The notes beneath the pieces were generated by a model, which was given only the letters and a program-made list of their open reading frames with translations, ran no database searches and was not told where the DNA came from. This document shows positions 1 through 11,618 of a stretch of 60,000 bases of DNA, piece by piece. The DNA is taken from the NCBI GenBank assembly GCA_009760855.2, contig WPIO01000047.1, positions 1,599,001-1,659,000 of the forward strand. The letters are read 5' to 3'. Source of the DNA: Cristatella mucedo (Eukaryota > Bryozoa > Phylactolaemata > Cristatellidae). Position numbers and translations under genes: made by a program. Each line of letters starts with the position of its first letter. The stretch's first letter is position 1.

Positions 1-52
1 GAAATCAATTTGATGCTTGTTAGGGAGCCAGTGAAGCTAAGACAGAAGTGGC
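1..52 (-). mobile_element. LINE-B fragment
   Basis: On the minus strand this edge segment matches the LINE-B reverse transcriptase C-terminal region at 10070-10125 (a Gln-Leu-His-Trp-Leu type motif). It is cut by the window edge. Confidence 0.5.
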
Positions 53-829
53 CCAGAGTTAACATGTGCTCAGACATCGTGTCACCACCTCAAGCCGAGC
101 TTTTCCTGCCGCGCGTATCTTTCGCTCTGATGCCTGAAATTCTTAATCTGAAAAATAATTCAGCTGGAAGTGATGCCGATCCTCTGCATTTCTGCTAAGG
201 ACTGGTGTGAGGCTAGTCAAAGACTTTACAATGGAGTGAACGACAGGCCAAACTAAAATCACGCGCTACGCTAAATCATTTGCTATCCATTGAGCTATGT
301 AACTCTTTTTTTATAAGTCCAGTGCATGTGCCACTAGCTGAGCAAGTGAATCCCCCTCCATGACAGCGACGGCAAGTTGGTCTCGACCAGCTTCGCATCT
401 CGTGATCGACATGGGTACTGTTCTCAGCCGGTTATTCGAAAGACTATCGCCATGCTCTCAGCCGCTGCGTTTGATACCAACTTGGGCATGAAGAAGAGAA
501 CAAGCATTAAGCCTAGTACAGCTGCAGCCAAATATAAAACGCGTACTACAACAGTCGCGAATGGTGAGATGTAAAAACCCTGATGACGTCAATCAAAAAA
601 AAAACGTTGCTCCGATACCACTGCATGCAAAGACCTTATTCCAAGAATTTTAACGGTATTGACGAAATCGTCAGCCATGCAGCAACTCTGTACAATGAGA
701 ATACATCATCTTGCCAGTCTCAGGAGACCGTACAACCCACGTGGTGGGCTGACTGGAACATGCGTATGCAGATAAAATGAAATGCGGAGACCAAAGGCCT
801 GTTTAACGGCGCGAGAGAGTATCTATTAC
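53..829. other. No gene recognised; possible helicase intron
   Basis: Short ORFs occur on both strands but none matches a family I recognise, and no convincing second helicase exon is visible. It is most simply the first intron of the minus-strand helicase gene. Confidence 0.4.
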
Positions 830-919
830 CTCTTCGTCACTTTCGCTGCTCTCATCCTCATTCCGTATCTCCTCAGAATCGTCAATGGTACCAATAAAGC
901 CCTGAGTGGTGGCGACCAT
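830..919 (-). CDS. DDX27: Probable first coding exon of DDX27/Drs1-type DEAD-box helicase (partial gene)
   Basis: The reading frame opens at an ATG at 919 (A at -3, G at +4) and runs 30 codons to a GTAATAG donor just below 830, ending in phase 0. The peptide begins MVATTQGFIGTIDDSEE and ends in an acidic Ser/Glu/Asp run. DDX27 and yeast Drs1 are nucleolar helicases for large ribosomal subunit assembly; their N-termini carry a short Ile-Gly-Thr-Ile or Pro-Thr-Ile motif followed by an acidic stretch, which is the basis of the call. No helicase motif is in the window, and I found no second exon in 1-829, so the gene presumably continues to the left. An upstream out-of-frame ATG in the same transcript direction overlaps this start. 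Any other protein with an acidic N-terminus remains possible. Confidence 0.45.
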
Positions 920-1127
920 GTTGGGGGTCCTGCACTTCCGGTACAGCGTTTCCACGTTCTGCCATCACTCGGGCCCGCCTCCCTCGCTGTAAATGCCACG
1001 AAAAAAGACTAGCTTGAATCACAGCCTCATTTATTTAGCGGCAGAAGAACAGAAATAGCTATCACTCCCAAAGGCAGCGGGAGATATATAATTGTCCGCT
1101 GCAGGAATCGAAGCACACGATATAGGT

Positions 1128-1331
1128 GGTGCATGCTGCCACTAACCACATTTGCATGCTGACCCTATGCACGTCACCCCTAACCATATTATTCATTTTG
1201 TTTGTTTTTCAAGCATGATTTTACTTACTATTCTATTGCATATCACTTTGCAGTAAATGTAAAGCGCCTAGAAAGAGATTAAGTTCTCTGAGGGCGCTTT
1301 ATCAAGTGCAATATTATTATTATTATTATTA
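1128..1331 (+). mobile_element. LINE-A 3' end with (ATT)n tail
   Basis: The 3' untranslated part of LINE-A: a GCATGCTG-rich stretch, then the terminal hairpin (AAAGCGCC pairing with GGGCGCTTT), then an ATT microsatellite. It is 5' truncated and has no coding part. Confidence 0.85.
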
Positions 1332-1499
1332 AAAGCGAGCACCTTACGTCCAGCTAAGATCCGAGGAATTATGAACCAATCAAAGAGTTTGGTAACGGAT
1401 ACTGGTTGCTGTGGCTTTGAGATCACAACGAGCCCGCTAACAAAATCCGATTAATAGTGGTGTAAATAGCGGCCGCTGCAGCTCAATAAGGCTTCTATC

Positions 1500-1662
1500 C
1501 CGCTCTGTTTTGGCCGTGGTTAACGTGCTAGCCCCGAACCAAGGTCAAGGTGAATGTATTTATTGACCGAGGTCACGGGCTCGAGCTCTGCTGCATACGT
1601 GAAGCAGCTGAACAGAGATTAAGCTCTCTTATGGTGCTGTAAAAACTAATGATATGTATATA
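1500..1662 (+). mobile_element. SINE-B copy
   Basis: It has a tRNA-like region with a B-box-like GGGCTCGAGCTC near 1580. Its end (about 1610-1655) aligns with the LINE-A 3' hairpin: CAGAGATTAAG, then CTCTTATGGTGCTG. The adjoining TA tract at 1663 may have grown from its tail. Confidence 0.6.
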
Positions 1663-2959
<1,297 letters not shown>

Positions 2960-3560
2960 ACGCTATCAAACGTCCTGGAGCTTTATTTTTCATAATCGTG
3001 GACGTATAGAGCAAACTGTATAGAGCCGAAATCAGAAATTTTTTCTTGCCTAGTTTGAAAAAAATCAGCTTGACGCGCTTTTCAAATTTCACTCCGGTAC
3101 GTGAAGTATTAGCCGAGTTATAGAATTTACAAGGCACCAACTGACTTTGGAAAGGAAGCTGTATAAAAGTCACAAGAATGCACCTCAACAAGCTTAGAGA
3201 ATGTATCTCAATCTATCAAGGTTCGAAAAGTTGGAATACAAGTCGTGTAAAATGCTGAGATCAGTAATTTTTTTATTTTTAGATTTTTTTTTGCTTCCGA
3301 ATTACATCCGATTATACATTGGTTGGCATAACTATTTATCTTTCACGCAGAAGTCATCAGCACGTCCGATGCCAATTCCAATGCATCTGTCTTTCGAAAG
3401 GTACCCTTTGAAAATATTCGATCGTCGAACAAATTTTGTAAGTGTTTTTATGAAATTCCCGTTAAAGGGGAACACGAGACACTTTGCGACTCGGGAATGC
3501 TTCGATCAATTTAGCGTAATCAAGCTCCATAACCCACAAAGTCTCTCCGGTGCCATAGTT
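2960..3560 (+). repeat. R1 dispersed repeat, copy 1
   Basis: Aligns over most of its length with 17095-17625. Shared landmarks in the same order are CATCAAACGTCCTG-like, ACCGAAATCAGAAAT-like, CACAAGAATGCACCTCAACA, and further on AAAGGTACCCT followed by AATATTCGAT. No conserved reading frame was found. The class is unknown. Confidence 0.75.
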
Positions 3561-3762
3561 GAGCATAAGTAAAAATTTTATGAGCTTAAATTAAGAGAAA
3601 CGGCGCACTGCGCTTCAAACGCTGACAGGCACTAAAGGTTTAATTCGTAGAGCGACCTTCACATTCAGGAAAATTTCTACGGGACCAGATTTCGAATATA
3701 ACCTACCTCATAATAGACTATCCTGCACTCGGGTGTGAGTAAATGCGAAAGTTACCGAAGCT

Positions 3763-4042
3763 CCTCTGCAAGCTCCGCCTTCTTGATGTCCACCAAGACA
3801 ATATCGGCGGCAGTGATCATGGTACTCAAGTAGCTCGTTATTTTCCAATGGGTAGTGATTCGGTGAAAGAACTTTTTTTTAAAGAATGCGACGATGTCAC
3901 TGCGCATGCTCAACATGGTTAACCGTTCACCGTGGGAGACGAGAGCGACGTCGATTGCATGAAAGAAGAACTGCACTTTGAGTTCGTGCGAAGCATCGAA
4001 GCAGTCGTCTCGATCTTCATTTTGATTTTCGTATTCAAGCTA
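3763..4042 (-). other. Unassigned open frame, possible exon
   Basis: About 93 open codons on the minus strand, starting just after an in-frame TAG that could be part of an AG acceptor and ending at CTTCG followed by GTAACT, a plausible donor. The last part reads ITAADIVLVDIKKAELAEEL. I do not recognise the protein. Codon content looks less biased than the surrounding AT-rich DNA, but there is no partner exon, so this may be chance. Confidence 0.25.
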
Positions 4043-4676
4043 GCTCGGCACACGTTGGTGCTGCTCAGCTGGTGTGTCTAGTTGTTCGCGTAAGTTTGTT
4101 GCAGTGCCGACGGCTGATGAAACGAAAGTGCCGCTTTTGGAATAGCGGCGAAGCAAGCACTATGTGGATCCGACAAGTTTCCGGCGACATCAATTTGCAT
4201 GTCTTCTGCCTTGACAATCTTTCTGAGCTAATTAAAAAAAGCAGATCGTGCACAAACCTTTAGAAGCGAGAAAAGCAAATTTTCTTCTACTACGACCGCC
4301 TCAGAGCACGCTGTGGAATCTTTGGCTTTAGAAGCATCTCGAAAGCTTAGAAGTACTAATGGATATCTTGGTATGAAGTCAAATCGCTTTAAAACTTTAA
4401 ATTTGCTTTTTTAACTAGTATCTGATCGATATTTCTCAGCAGTGAAGCAGCGCTCTTTTAAAGTCTCTAAAAGTTGCTGCCGCCAAAAATTAATACATTC
4501 GATGCAAAGAAGCAAAGCAGGGTATGATCGCTAGCGAAGAGCCTGCTCCTACATCGCCGACAACAAGATGGATACTGTCACTAGTGCAAGGCAAATAGAA
4601 AGCACTCGGGTTCCTCGTTAGAAGTCGTAATTGGATACCGGAATAGTTGCCCTTGATATTGCTGTCACCTCATGCC
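4043..4676. other. No gene recognised
   Basis: AT-rich sequence with short frames on both strands; I see no known element. Confidence 0.4.
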
Positions 4677-4750
4677 ACGTAACGTATCTCCGTCTGTAAT
4701 TCCACAAAGCAACATAGGCTAAGACGGTGTTATGCAGGATATTTTTCTAT
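4677..4750 (-). mobile_element. LINE-C 3' end fragment
   Basis: Contains the LINE-C 3' terminal motif (plus-strand reading GTATCTCCGTCTGTAATTCC) followed by the degraded upstream part. An AT-rich run with a repeated TTCTATAGAGCATTTT follows to about 4805. Confidence 0.6.
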
Positions 4751-5135
4751 AGAGCATTTTCTATATATTAATTATATATTCTATAAATAATTCTATAGAG
4801 CATTTTAATACCAGGGCGGCTTTGGGTACCGCGGTATTCGGCCTCTACAAGTATTTAGTAAGTGTCTACCGACTAGCCACATACGGCATACTGCAGTGCT
4901 ACTGGTTCATGCATTCGCCCACGGCTACGCGAGGCCAGTAGGGCATTAGCGCTACTGGAAGTCTACAGGTGCTTCCTACGGTGTTATTTTAAGAATGCAT
5001 ACTGTGTATTGAAAGCTTCATATTCATGTGCTCCTATGGCCTACGAGGGCTCCGGTTTTCGCCAGCTCGAGGGACTCTGACTTCGCATCTCCGTCCTGGT
5101 GCATGGCAAATGTGATTACTGCAAGAGGTTTGCAT

Positions 5136-5690
5136 AATAATAATAATAACGAGATATTTCTATAGCGCCCTAAGAGAAGTAAATTTCTTTTTTAGGCACT
5201 TTACGTGTGCTGCACCGGAAGTATGTCAATTGATTAGTGATAACACACACACAGATATACCATACATAAGCCCACAAAGGACAGTTCACACGGAATCAGC
5301 AAATGCTTTGACGAAAAGGTGAGAGTTTTGCTTCTTTTTAAATGTCAGCACGTCAGGGGATGTCTCGACGTCAGTCGGAAGTGAGTTTCAGATTTTGGGA
5401 TTATACGAAACAAAGTTTCGGTAATCTATAGATTTGAGGTCGGTTAGACGCACATCTAAATGACTTGAATCAGAATAGCGGGTGGTACGATGCATAGCCT
5501 GATTGGAAATTGATTCGGATGGGTAGGTCGGAGCAAGAGAAGGAAAACGAGTGACTGAACCTTGCACAATGCTTCTTCGCATTCCGTCGTGCATGTGCAA
5601 TGGCTTGGAGATTGCATAGGCCCTCTGCTATAATCTTCGTGGCAGTGAACCATTGCCATTTTAGGAGCCCCAGGGATTTCACGCTTGCAA
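5136..5690 (-). mobile_element. LINE-A copy, degraded
   Basis: Begins on the plus strand with the reversed ATT tail (AATAATAATAATAA), then the terminal hairpin remnant and the C-terminal coding region. The landmark GCGGGTGGTACGATGCATAG near 5480 recurs in other LINE-A copies. Frames are broken. Confidence 0.75.
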
Positions 5691-5974
5691 TCCTAAGATC
5701 GGCAAGCCTCCAAAATCTATCTTACATTGATCCTAACTCCCCGTGGAAAACGCTAAATACAACTCGGGGATAGATGATTTTTCAAAACTAATTACAGGTG
5801 CTGTGTTGTGATCACTGTTGAGCTCCCTCAAATATTAGTTGTTCGATTTGACGGCTGCTTGTGTCAGAAGAAACCTTTTTAGCTATTTATCATACTCGAT
5901 CCTTAGGTCGAGAATTAGGTCACTGGGGACTATTGACTGCAGTGCCTGGCTAAAGATCTCCTTCCCAGTAGTTT

Positions 5975-6060
5975 AAAGTGCCTAGAAAGTGCAAATTTAG
6001 TTCTCTTGGGGCTTTATAAAAAAGTGTATTATTTTTGTTATTGTATTATTATTACTCTAT
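5975..6060 (+). mobile_element. LINE-A 3' terminus
   Basis: Only the terminal hairpin region and an ATT-rich tail remain. Confidence 0.65.
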
Positions 6061-6177
6061 ATTATTACTATATATAGTTATGTATAACCCACTATCATGA
6101 TCTAGGCTAAGCTACTGTAACTCAGTATTCGCATGACTATCCACAAAGCGATTGGGCATCTATAGTCGATGTGATGA

Positions 6178-6592
6178 ATATAACAGTTACCACATCTCAC
6201 CACTTCTCGCCGACCTGCATTGGCTCCCAGTCAAGCAACGCATCGCCTTCAAGGTTTTGTCACTCACTTTCAGGTCCCTTTATTCTATGGCTACAGCATA
6301 TCTATCAGACGAACTTAAAAATACACCTATTTAGGGCATTATTTAGTGGGTCCCTGTGATTCGTCCTTCACGTGCTTATGCGTGCTGGCACTGTGCATGC
6401 TGCCACTACCCACATTTGCATGCTGACCCTGTGCATGTCACCCCTAACCATGGTATTCATTTTGTTTGTTTATCAAGCATGACATTACTCACCATTCAAT
6501 TGCATTTCCCTTTGCCGCAAATGTAAAGCGCCTAGAGAGAGATTGAGTTCTCTGAGGGCGCTTTATCAGGTGCATTATTATTATTATAGAGC
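6178..6592 (+). mobile_element. LINE-A 3' part with tail
   Basis: The end of the reverse transcriptase coding region (HHFSPTCIGSQSS in one frame, the usual Leu-His-Trp-Leu-Pro in another) has an internal deletion. The full 3' UTR, the hairpin at 6525-6575 and an ATT tail follow. Confidence 0.85.
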
Positions 6593-6880
6593 TTCCTCCA
6601 GCAGCTCTTATGCAATGACATTTCTTCCTGGTGCCAACTCAGGCACATCGCATCTAACTGTCGTTCGCTTCTACTTCCATGATATTTACTTGCTCGAATG
6701 TTCTCCAGAGCAAGCAATGCTTCGCACTTTCTCTTTGCTGTTTAAGATGGAGTCTATTGGCCATCGAATGCCCACCGGATCCCGTCTAGGCTTTGGGCTC
6801 TTGGCTCAAAGCTCCACAGCGTATGCCACTGAGTCACTGTGGCTTAGTCCAATTAAAGATGAAGGTATGTGTGCGAACGT
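6593..6880 (+). mobile_element. LINE-C C-terminal/3' fragment
   Basis: Matches the tail-coding part of the LINE-C copy at 8345-8560, for example ATGCTTCGCACTTTCTCTTT in both. It abuts the ATT tail of the preceding LINE-A copy. Confidence 0.7.
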
Positions 6881-6915
6881 ATCCCCCTGTATACAGCAAT
6901 AATAGATATCAATAT

Positions 6916-6968
6916 GCACACACATATACACACACAAACACACACACACACATATATATATATATATT
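6916..6968. repeat. (CA)n/(TA)n microsatellite
   Basis: Interrupted CA repeats run into a short TA tract just upstream of the LINE-C copy. Confidence 0.9.
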
Positions 6969-7039
6969 TTTTACTTTTTCCTGTGGTTAAATTATAAATT
7001 AAAAGTTGTATTAATGTACTTAATTATTTTGATTTTAGG

Positions 7040-8590
7040 CTGGCTGTTACAGACTATAACACAAAGCCTGGATTAGACACATAGGTCCTTGCAAACTATC
7101 GCCCAGTATCCCTTCTTTCTTTCTTATCAAAGATTCTTGAAAAAAGTGTTGCTAAGCAGCTGGTTGAACATATTGAAAATAATGGAATGTCAGAAACATT
7201 TCAATCAGGATTCAAGAGGCAGCACTCCACTAAAACTGCTCTCCTCCGTGTTAACAATGAGATTCTACGTGGCAACGACGACGGGAATGTCACAGATCTA
7301 GCTCTGCTAGATCTGTCTGCGGCCTTCGACACCATTGATCACGAGGTTTTGCTTGAAAGATTGAGAACAACGATCGGTCTGGCAGACGAAGCACTGGCGT
7401 GGTTTAAATCGTACTTGTCTGATCGTGTTCAATCCGTGTCGTGTGGGGGTCAGGTCTCACACACGAGAAGGGTCACCTGTGGAGTCCCTCAAGGGTCTGT
7501 ACTTGGTCCGTTGATGTTCTCCATTTATACACAACCTCTAGGAAAAGGGATTAAGGCCCGTGGAATAGGATATCACTTTTATGCTGACGATACTCAGTTG
7601 TATTTGTCATTAAAGCCGTCGGAATCTGCTGCCGCAACTGAGAAACTGAATGCTTGCATTGCCGACATTCGATTCTGGATGTCGGAAAACTTCCTGAAAT
7701 TAAATGATGATAAAACCGAACTGCTGCTCTTAGGGCAACCTAAGCGTGTGGCTGGATTAAAAGGCTTTGCTCTTCTAATAGATGATGCTATTGTGCGACC
7801 ATCACCACGTGCTCGAAATTTAGGTGTCGTTTTCGACAGCTGCCTAAATTTTAAACGCTTCATTCAGAAGAGTGCTTCTACAGCTAGCCATCACGTCCGA
7901 TCCCTATCCAAGATTAGGAGCTGTCTCCCACAGATGCTTGTAAAAACTTTAACTAGCTCTTTAGTTCTGTCTCGGCTTGATTATTGTAATTCCCTTTTGG
8001 CTGGGCTGCCAAAGAAAGCTATTAGGCCACTGCAGCTGACTATGAATATGGCTGCAAGGCTAGTCTTCAAGTCCCAGCTGTTTGAGCACGTGTCTCCTTT
8101 GCTAAAAGACCAAGGATGGATGCCGGTTGAGCAACGGATACAGAGCAAAGTTCTTACGCTGACCCACAAGGCTTGCCACGGCTTGGCTCCTTCGTACCTA
8201 GCTGAACTGCTGCACCAGTTTCAGCCTGTTCACGCCCTCAGGTCCTGCGTGGACAATAAATTAGCTGTCCCATTCCTCCGCTTAAAGAGCGTTGGCGACA
8301 GAAGCTTTAGCTCTGCAGGTCATAGACTGTGAAACGCGCTTCCAAAATTCTTACACAACGACAACTACTCCCCTGCTGCCGACTATGGCTCATCCTTTTC
8401 AGCGGTCCTGAGCTGCTACTTCCATGCTACTCACTACTTCAACTGCTCTCCTGACTCTGCTATGCTTCGCACTTTCTCTTTGTTGCGTGAGACGAAGTCT
8501 GTTGGCTACCGAATGCGTACCGAAAGCGGCTTAGGCTGTGAGTGCGCTATACAAAACTCTCCTGCGTAACACAATAAATATGCACACTGC
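7040..8590 (+). mobile_element. LINE-C copy with open reverse transcriptase frame
   Basis: A 5'-truncated non-LTR retrotransposon of the CR1/L2 group. One frame is open from about 7091 (ANYRPVSLL, the usual RT entry motif) to a TGA at 8330-8332. Visible RT motifs are LLDLSAAFDTIDH near 7297, GVPQGSVLGP near 7480 and the catalytic FYADDTQ near 7578. An in-frame TAG lies just before 7090. After the TGA the same frame continues about 78 codons to a TAA near 8568. This tail is conserved in the copy at 38011-38480. The element ends in the LINE-C 3' UTR. The endonuclease domain is absent. It is probably inactive, although the RT frame is young-looking. Confidence 0.9.
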
Positions 8591-8703
8591 AATCGTAAGC
8601 GGGTAAAAAAGGTCAGAAAAAAAAGTTCCTTCTCGCGAAGGCTACGAGGGAGAACGTAGTGAAGTAGCTAGCCAACCATTGCTAAGCTCCATTTTCCTTC
8701 TTA

Positions 8704-8872
8704 CCGGTGAGCCGCGATCGCCTACTAGGTCAGGTGGCTGCTTTTTACGGCCACGGTTCCGAGGTGGTGGGTTCAAATCCTGCGGTGAGCGATCCTGAAT
8801 TGCCGCTGCAAGCAGTGGTGATATGTAGGGCTCTTCCACCGCTATACAAAAAAGCAAATCAGCTAGTAAGTT
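8704..8872 (+). mobile_element. SINE-A copy 1
   Basis: Shows a tRNA-like A box (CGCCTACTAGG), a B box (GGTTCAAATCC at about 8770), the internal hairpin (ATTGCCGCTGC, AA, GCAGTGGTGAT) and the CTATACAAAAAAG 3' motif. Confidence 0.85.
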
Positions 8873-9527
8873 GTATCACCCTCAAGTATTCAGCCACTAA
8901 GCCTGTGACCCCGAGGTTCTGGCAAAACACACGGCCTTCTTTTCGTCCCTCACATATATGCATGATGCTGGCAACAGAGCAAAATTCTCTGTGAATTGGG
9001 CGATTGCATACTTGGAATAGCAATTTTGTTCTACGAGTCTCACATAGCGGGAGTGCTGTAAATACCAATAACGCAGCCAAATATCTGTCTGTACGTTGAT
9101 ACACACTCGAACAAATTCTTAATAGAAGCCTTATCTGATTGCGTGTAAGGGAACTCCGATGTAAAGGTCTTTAAAACTCGTGATAACAACAAGAACGGCA
9201 GTCCAACATCAGTACCGCTCAGGGCGGTAAATGAGATGCAGTATATGAGTCTAAATACGATCTCATTGTTGACAGAAGTCGATGGATGCTAGCCAGTCTA
9301 CACATGCCAATGACGGAAAGTAAAGAGAAATGTTACGTCTCACGCTTACATCTTACGCTTTTTTTGCTGTTTTCCTAGCTTAACAAGGCGAGAGCCGTCA
9401 TGTTTCCATCTATAACGCCAAATTTACTTAATTAAGACAAGTAAGCGGCAGGATGCCGGAAGTCTGAAATTCGAAATGCTCCTTAAACACATCTATTAGC
9501 TGTAGAGCTAATGAGTTTTAATAAAGA
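8873..9527. other. No gene recognised
   Basis: Short overlapping frames on the minus strand at 8859-9106 match nothing I know. No repeat landmark was found. Confidence 0.4.
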
Positions 9528-9810
9528 TAATAGAATATTTGCTATAGCACCCCCAGAGAACACAATCTTTTTCTAAGCACTTCACGTTTGCTGCAAAGTA
9601 AGCATGCTCATGTGGTTACTAGTAGTATGCACACTATAAACAAGTATAACATGGCTAGAGGTGACATGTACCGGGTCAGCATACAAATATGGTTAGTGGC
9701 AGCATGCATCATGGCAGTACGCATAAGCACACAAGCAACGAATCGCATGGACCCACTTGATGCTGTGATAAATGTATGCGGTTTTAGTTCTTCCTTAGAT
9801 GAGTAAATTG
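9528..9810 (-). mobile_element. LINE-A 3' part
   Basis: Reversed terminal hairpin remnant (AGCACCCCCAGAGAACACAA), then the 3' UTR with GTGACATG and CAGCATGC-type landmarks, and the end of the coding region near 9780. Confidence 0.8.
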
Positions 9811-10420
9811 CCTCCACAGTTAAGTCAGCCAACTTACGGCTAAGGAACATTGCCAAAATCAGAGCTTGCTTTAGAAAGACTATGATAGCCAAACTAGTTC
9901 ACGTGTTTTTGATGCTCGCGTCTAGATTATTGCAATTCAATTTATTCATGACTCCCGGCCTCCTGTGCCCTTAATTGTCTGCAAGTGGTGCAAACCCCGG
10001 AGGCTCGTCTGGTCTGTCGTCGACGGCGTTTGTCATCGGCCGGCCAAATGACATAATAATGACAACAACCCCACTTCTGCCTCAGCTTCACTGGCTCCTC
10101 AACAAGCATTTAATCGATTTCAAGATCTGAGCATGGTTTTCAGGTCACTTCACTCGCCTGCACCAGCCTTGACCTATCCGAGCTCCTTATTCCTCCAGTG
10201 TGCCGTTGCACCACCCGCTTCTCAGCATCTAGTCACCTCGCCGTCCCTCGAACTTCGTTGAAATCTCTTGACGGTCAAGCCTTCAGCTCGAACGCACCGA
10301 AACTGTGGAACTCACTTCCGGGCACGGTCAGCGGATGCAATGAACTAGCATTATTTAAGTCTCAACTAAAGACGCTTCTGTTCCAGTGATTTTCCCCCTT
10401 CGCGCCGGGGAACGTGTCTT
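9811..10420 (+). mobile_element. LINE-B C-terminal part
   Basis: Degraded RT C-terminus. The clearest frame, at 10198-10389, ends with PKLWNSLPGTV and FKSQLKTLLFQ and then a stop, as in CR1/L2-type elements. It is related to but distinct from LINE-A, whose frame carries Ala-Trp-Asn-Ser-Leu-Pro. Confidence 0.75.
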
Positions 10421-10699
10421 TTCCCCAGTGTACTCTGCGTGCGTACCTGCGGATGACTCCGCACACGTTAGTAGCTAGAGTCTTTCTAACCGGTCGTCGT
10501 AATTGTCTCGATGCTCACTTTAGCCTGCTGGCCTAAGTGCAATACTTGCTTGCTTTTGAACGCGAATACAACTAAACCTTGGGTACTCATTCTCTTGAAG
10601 CAAGTTGCAAAGCTCCCAAATATAGATTGCGCCATCGTGCATTTTATTCTAAGGTCGCTCTTCAAGCGAACAATTATTATATTATAATATTATTACTGG
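10421..10699. other. Probable LINE-B 3' UTR
   Basis: Follows the LINE-B stop and ends in an ATTATTATAT-rich run at 10670-10697, consistent with a tail. Confidence 0.4.
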
Positions 10700-11080
10700 A
10701 TGCACACTAATGGAGCAGATGCTCTGAAAATTAGGTGAATTTTGGGTTTTATTTTAAACGGGACAAGTCAGGGAGTGTCTCGCGATATCAGGAGTGAGGT
10801 TCATGCTCTGGGTGCATCGGAACTCAAGGAACAGTCGCCAAGGATTTGAGGACGGTTAGAGGTACACTAGAACGGTCGAATGAAGGTCGTACAATCGAGA
10901 GCAAGCGGAGCAAGTTTTTCAGATAGGTAGATAGCCGGATTATGAGATTTAAGGAACCTACAAGTGAGAGGCATTACAATGAAGTCAGAGCACTGCCTGG
11001 CTGGGAGCCCACATTGGTGAGAGACACGATTTTACGTAGCAGTTGCAAATTTCGTGGCAGAAAAATCCTAGCTACGGCAT
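10700..11080 (-). mobile_element. Degraded LINE-A-like copy
   Basis: The plus strand shows a diverged version of the LINE-A antisense landmark for the Trp-Asn-Ser-Leu-Pro region (GAGTGAGGTTCATGCTCTGG) and following sequence. All frames are broken. Confidence 0.55.
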
Positions 11081-11618
11081 TTTGCCCCATCCACAAACTA
11101 CTTACTGTATAGGGCTCATTAACTACTTATTGGAATAAGGGCAACTACTTATTGTATAGATAGCGCCAATGCTGGCGGGTTATAGGGAGGGATCCGTACG
11201 TTTGTCTGGCCGAGTGCTAGCGAGGAGCGTGGGGATCAAATTGCACTCGACGCGAAGCGACATTGTTCCCTTGCGAATAAAGTTCGGTAAAACGCCGTAT
11301 TAATGGGTGCATCTTTGTCCAGTTCTTGCTACGAACTCACACCCTTAGGAACGGCGATTATGCTAGCGCCTGTAACGCTGTAAGCGAGACGACCTGCTAA
11401 TTGCGAGTATTTACGCACCGATCGAATTCGGCAGTTGGCTACGCCGCCAGGCAAGCGACTACTAGACGTCTGCAGATAGTGGGAAGGGGCGGGGTTGGAC
11501 TCATAGATATAGAAACTGCCAATGGGCTGCATTCGGAACCGGAAGCAAACATAGAAACTTACCACAATGCACTCAGACGCGGGAATCGAGGCATCGTAAT
11601 TTCCGTGCGTGGGACAGG
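11081..11618. promoter_or_regulatory. FEN1 upstream region
   Basis: Lies directly before the FEN1 start with no recognised repeat. A 78-codon frame from 11401 overlaps the FEN1 start out of frame. If transcription began upstream of 11401, this would be an overlapping upstream frame. I see no clear TATA box or initiator. Confidence 0.35.
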
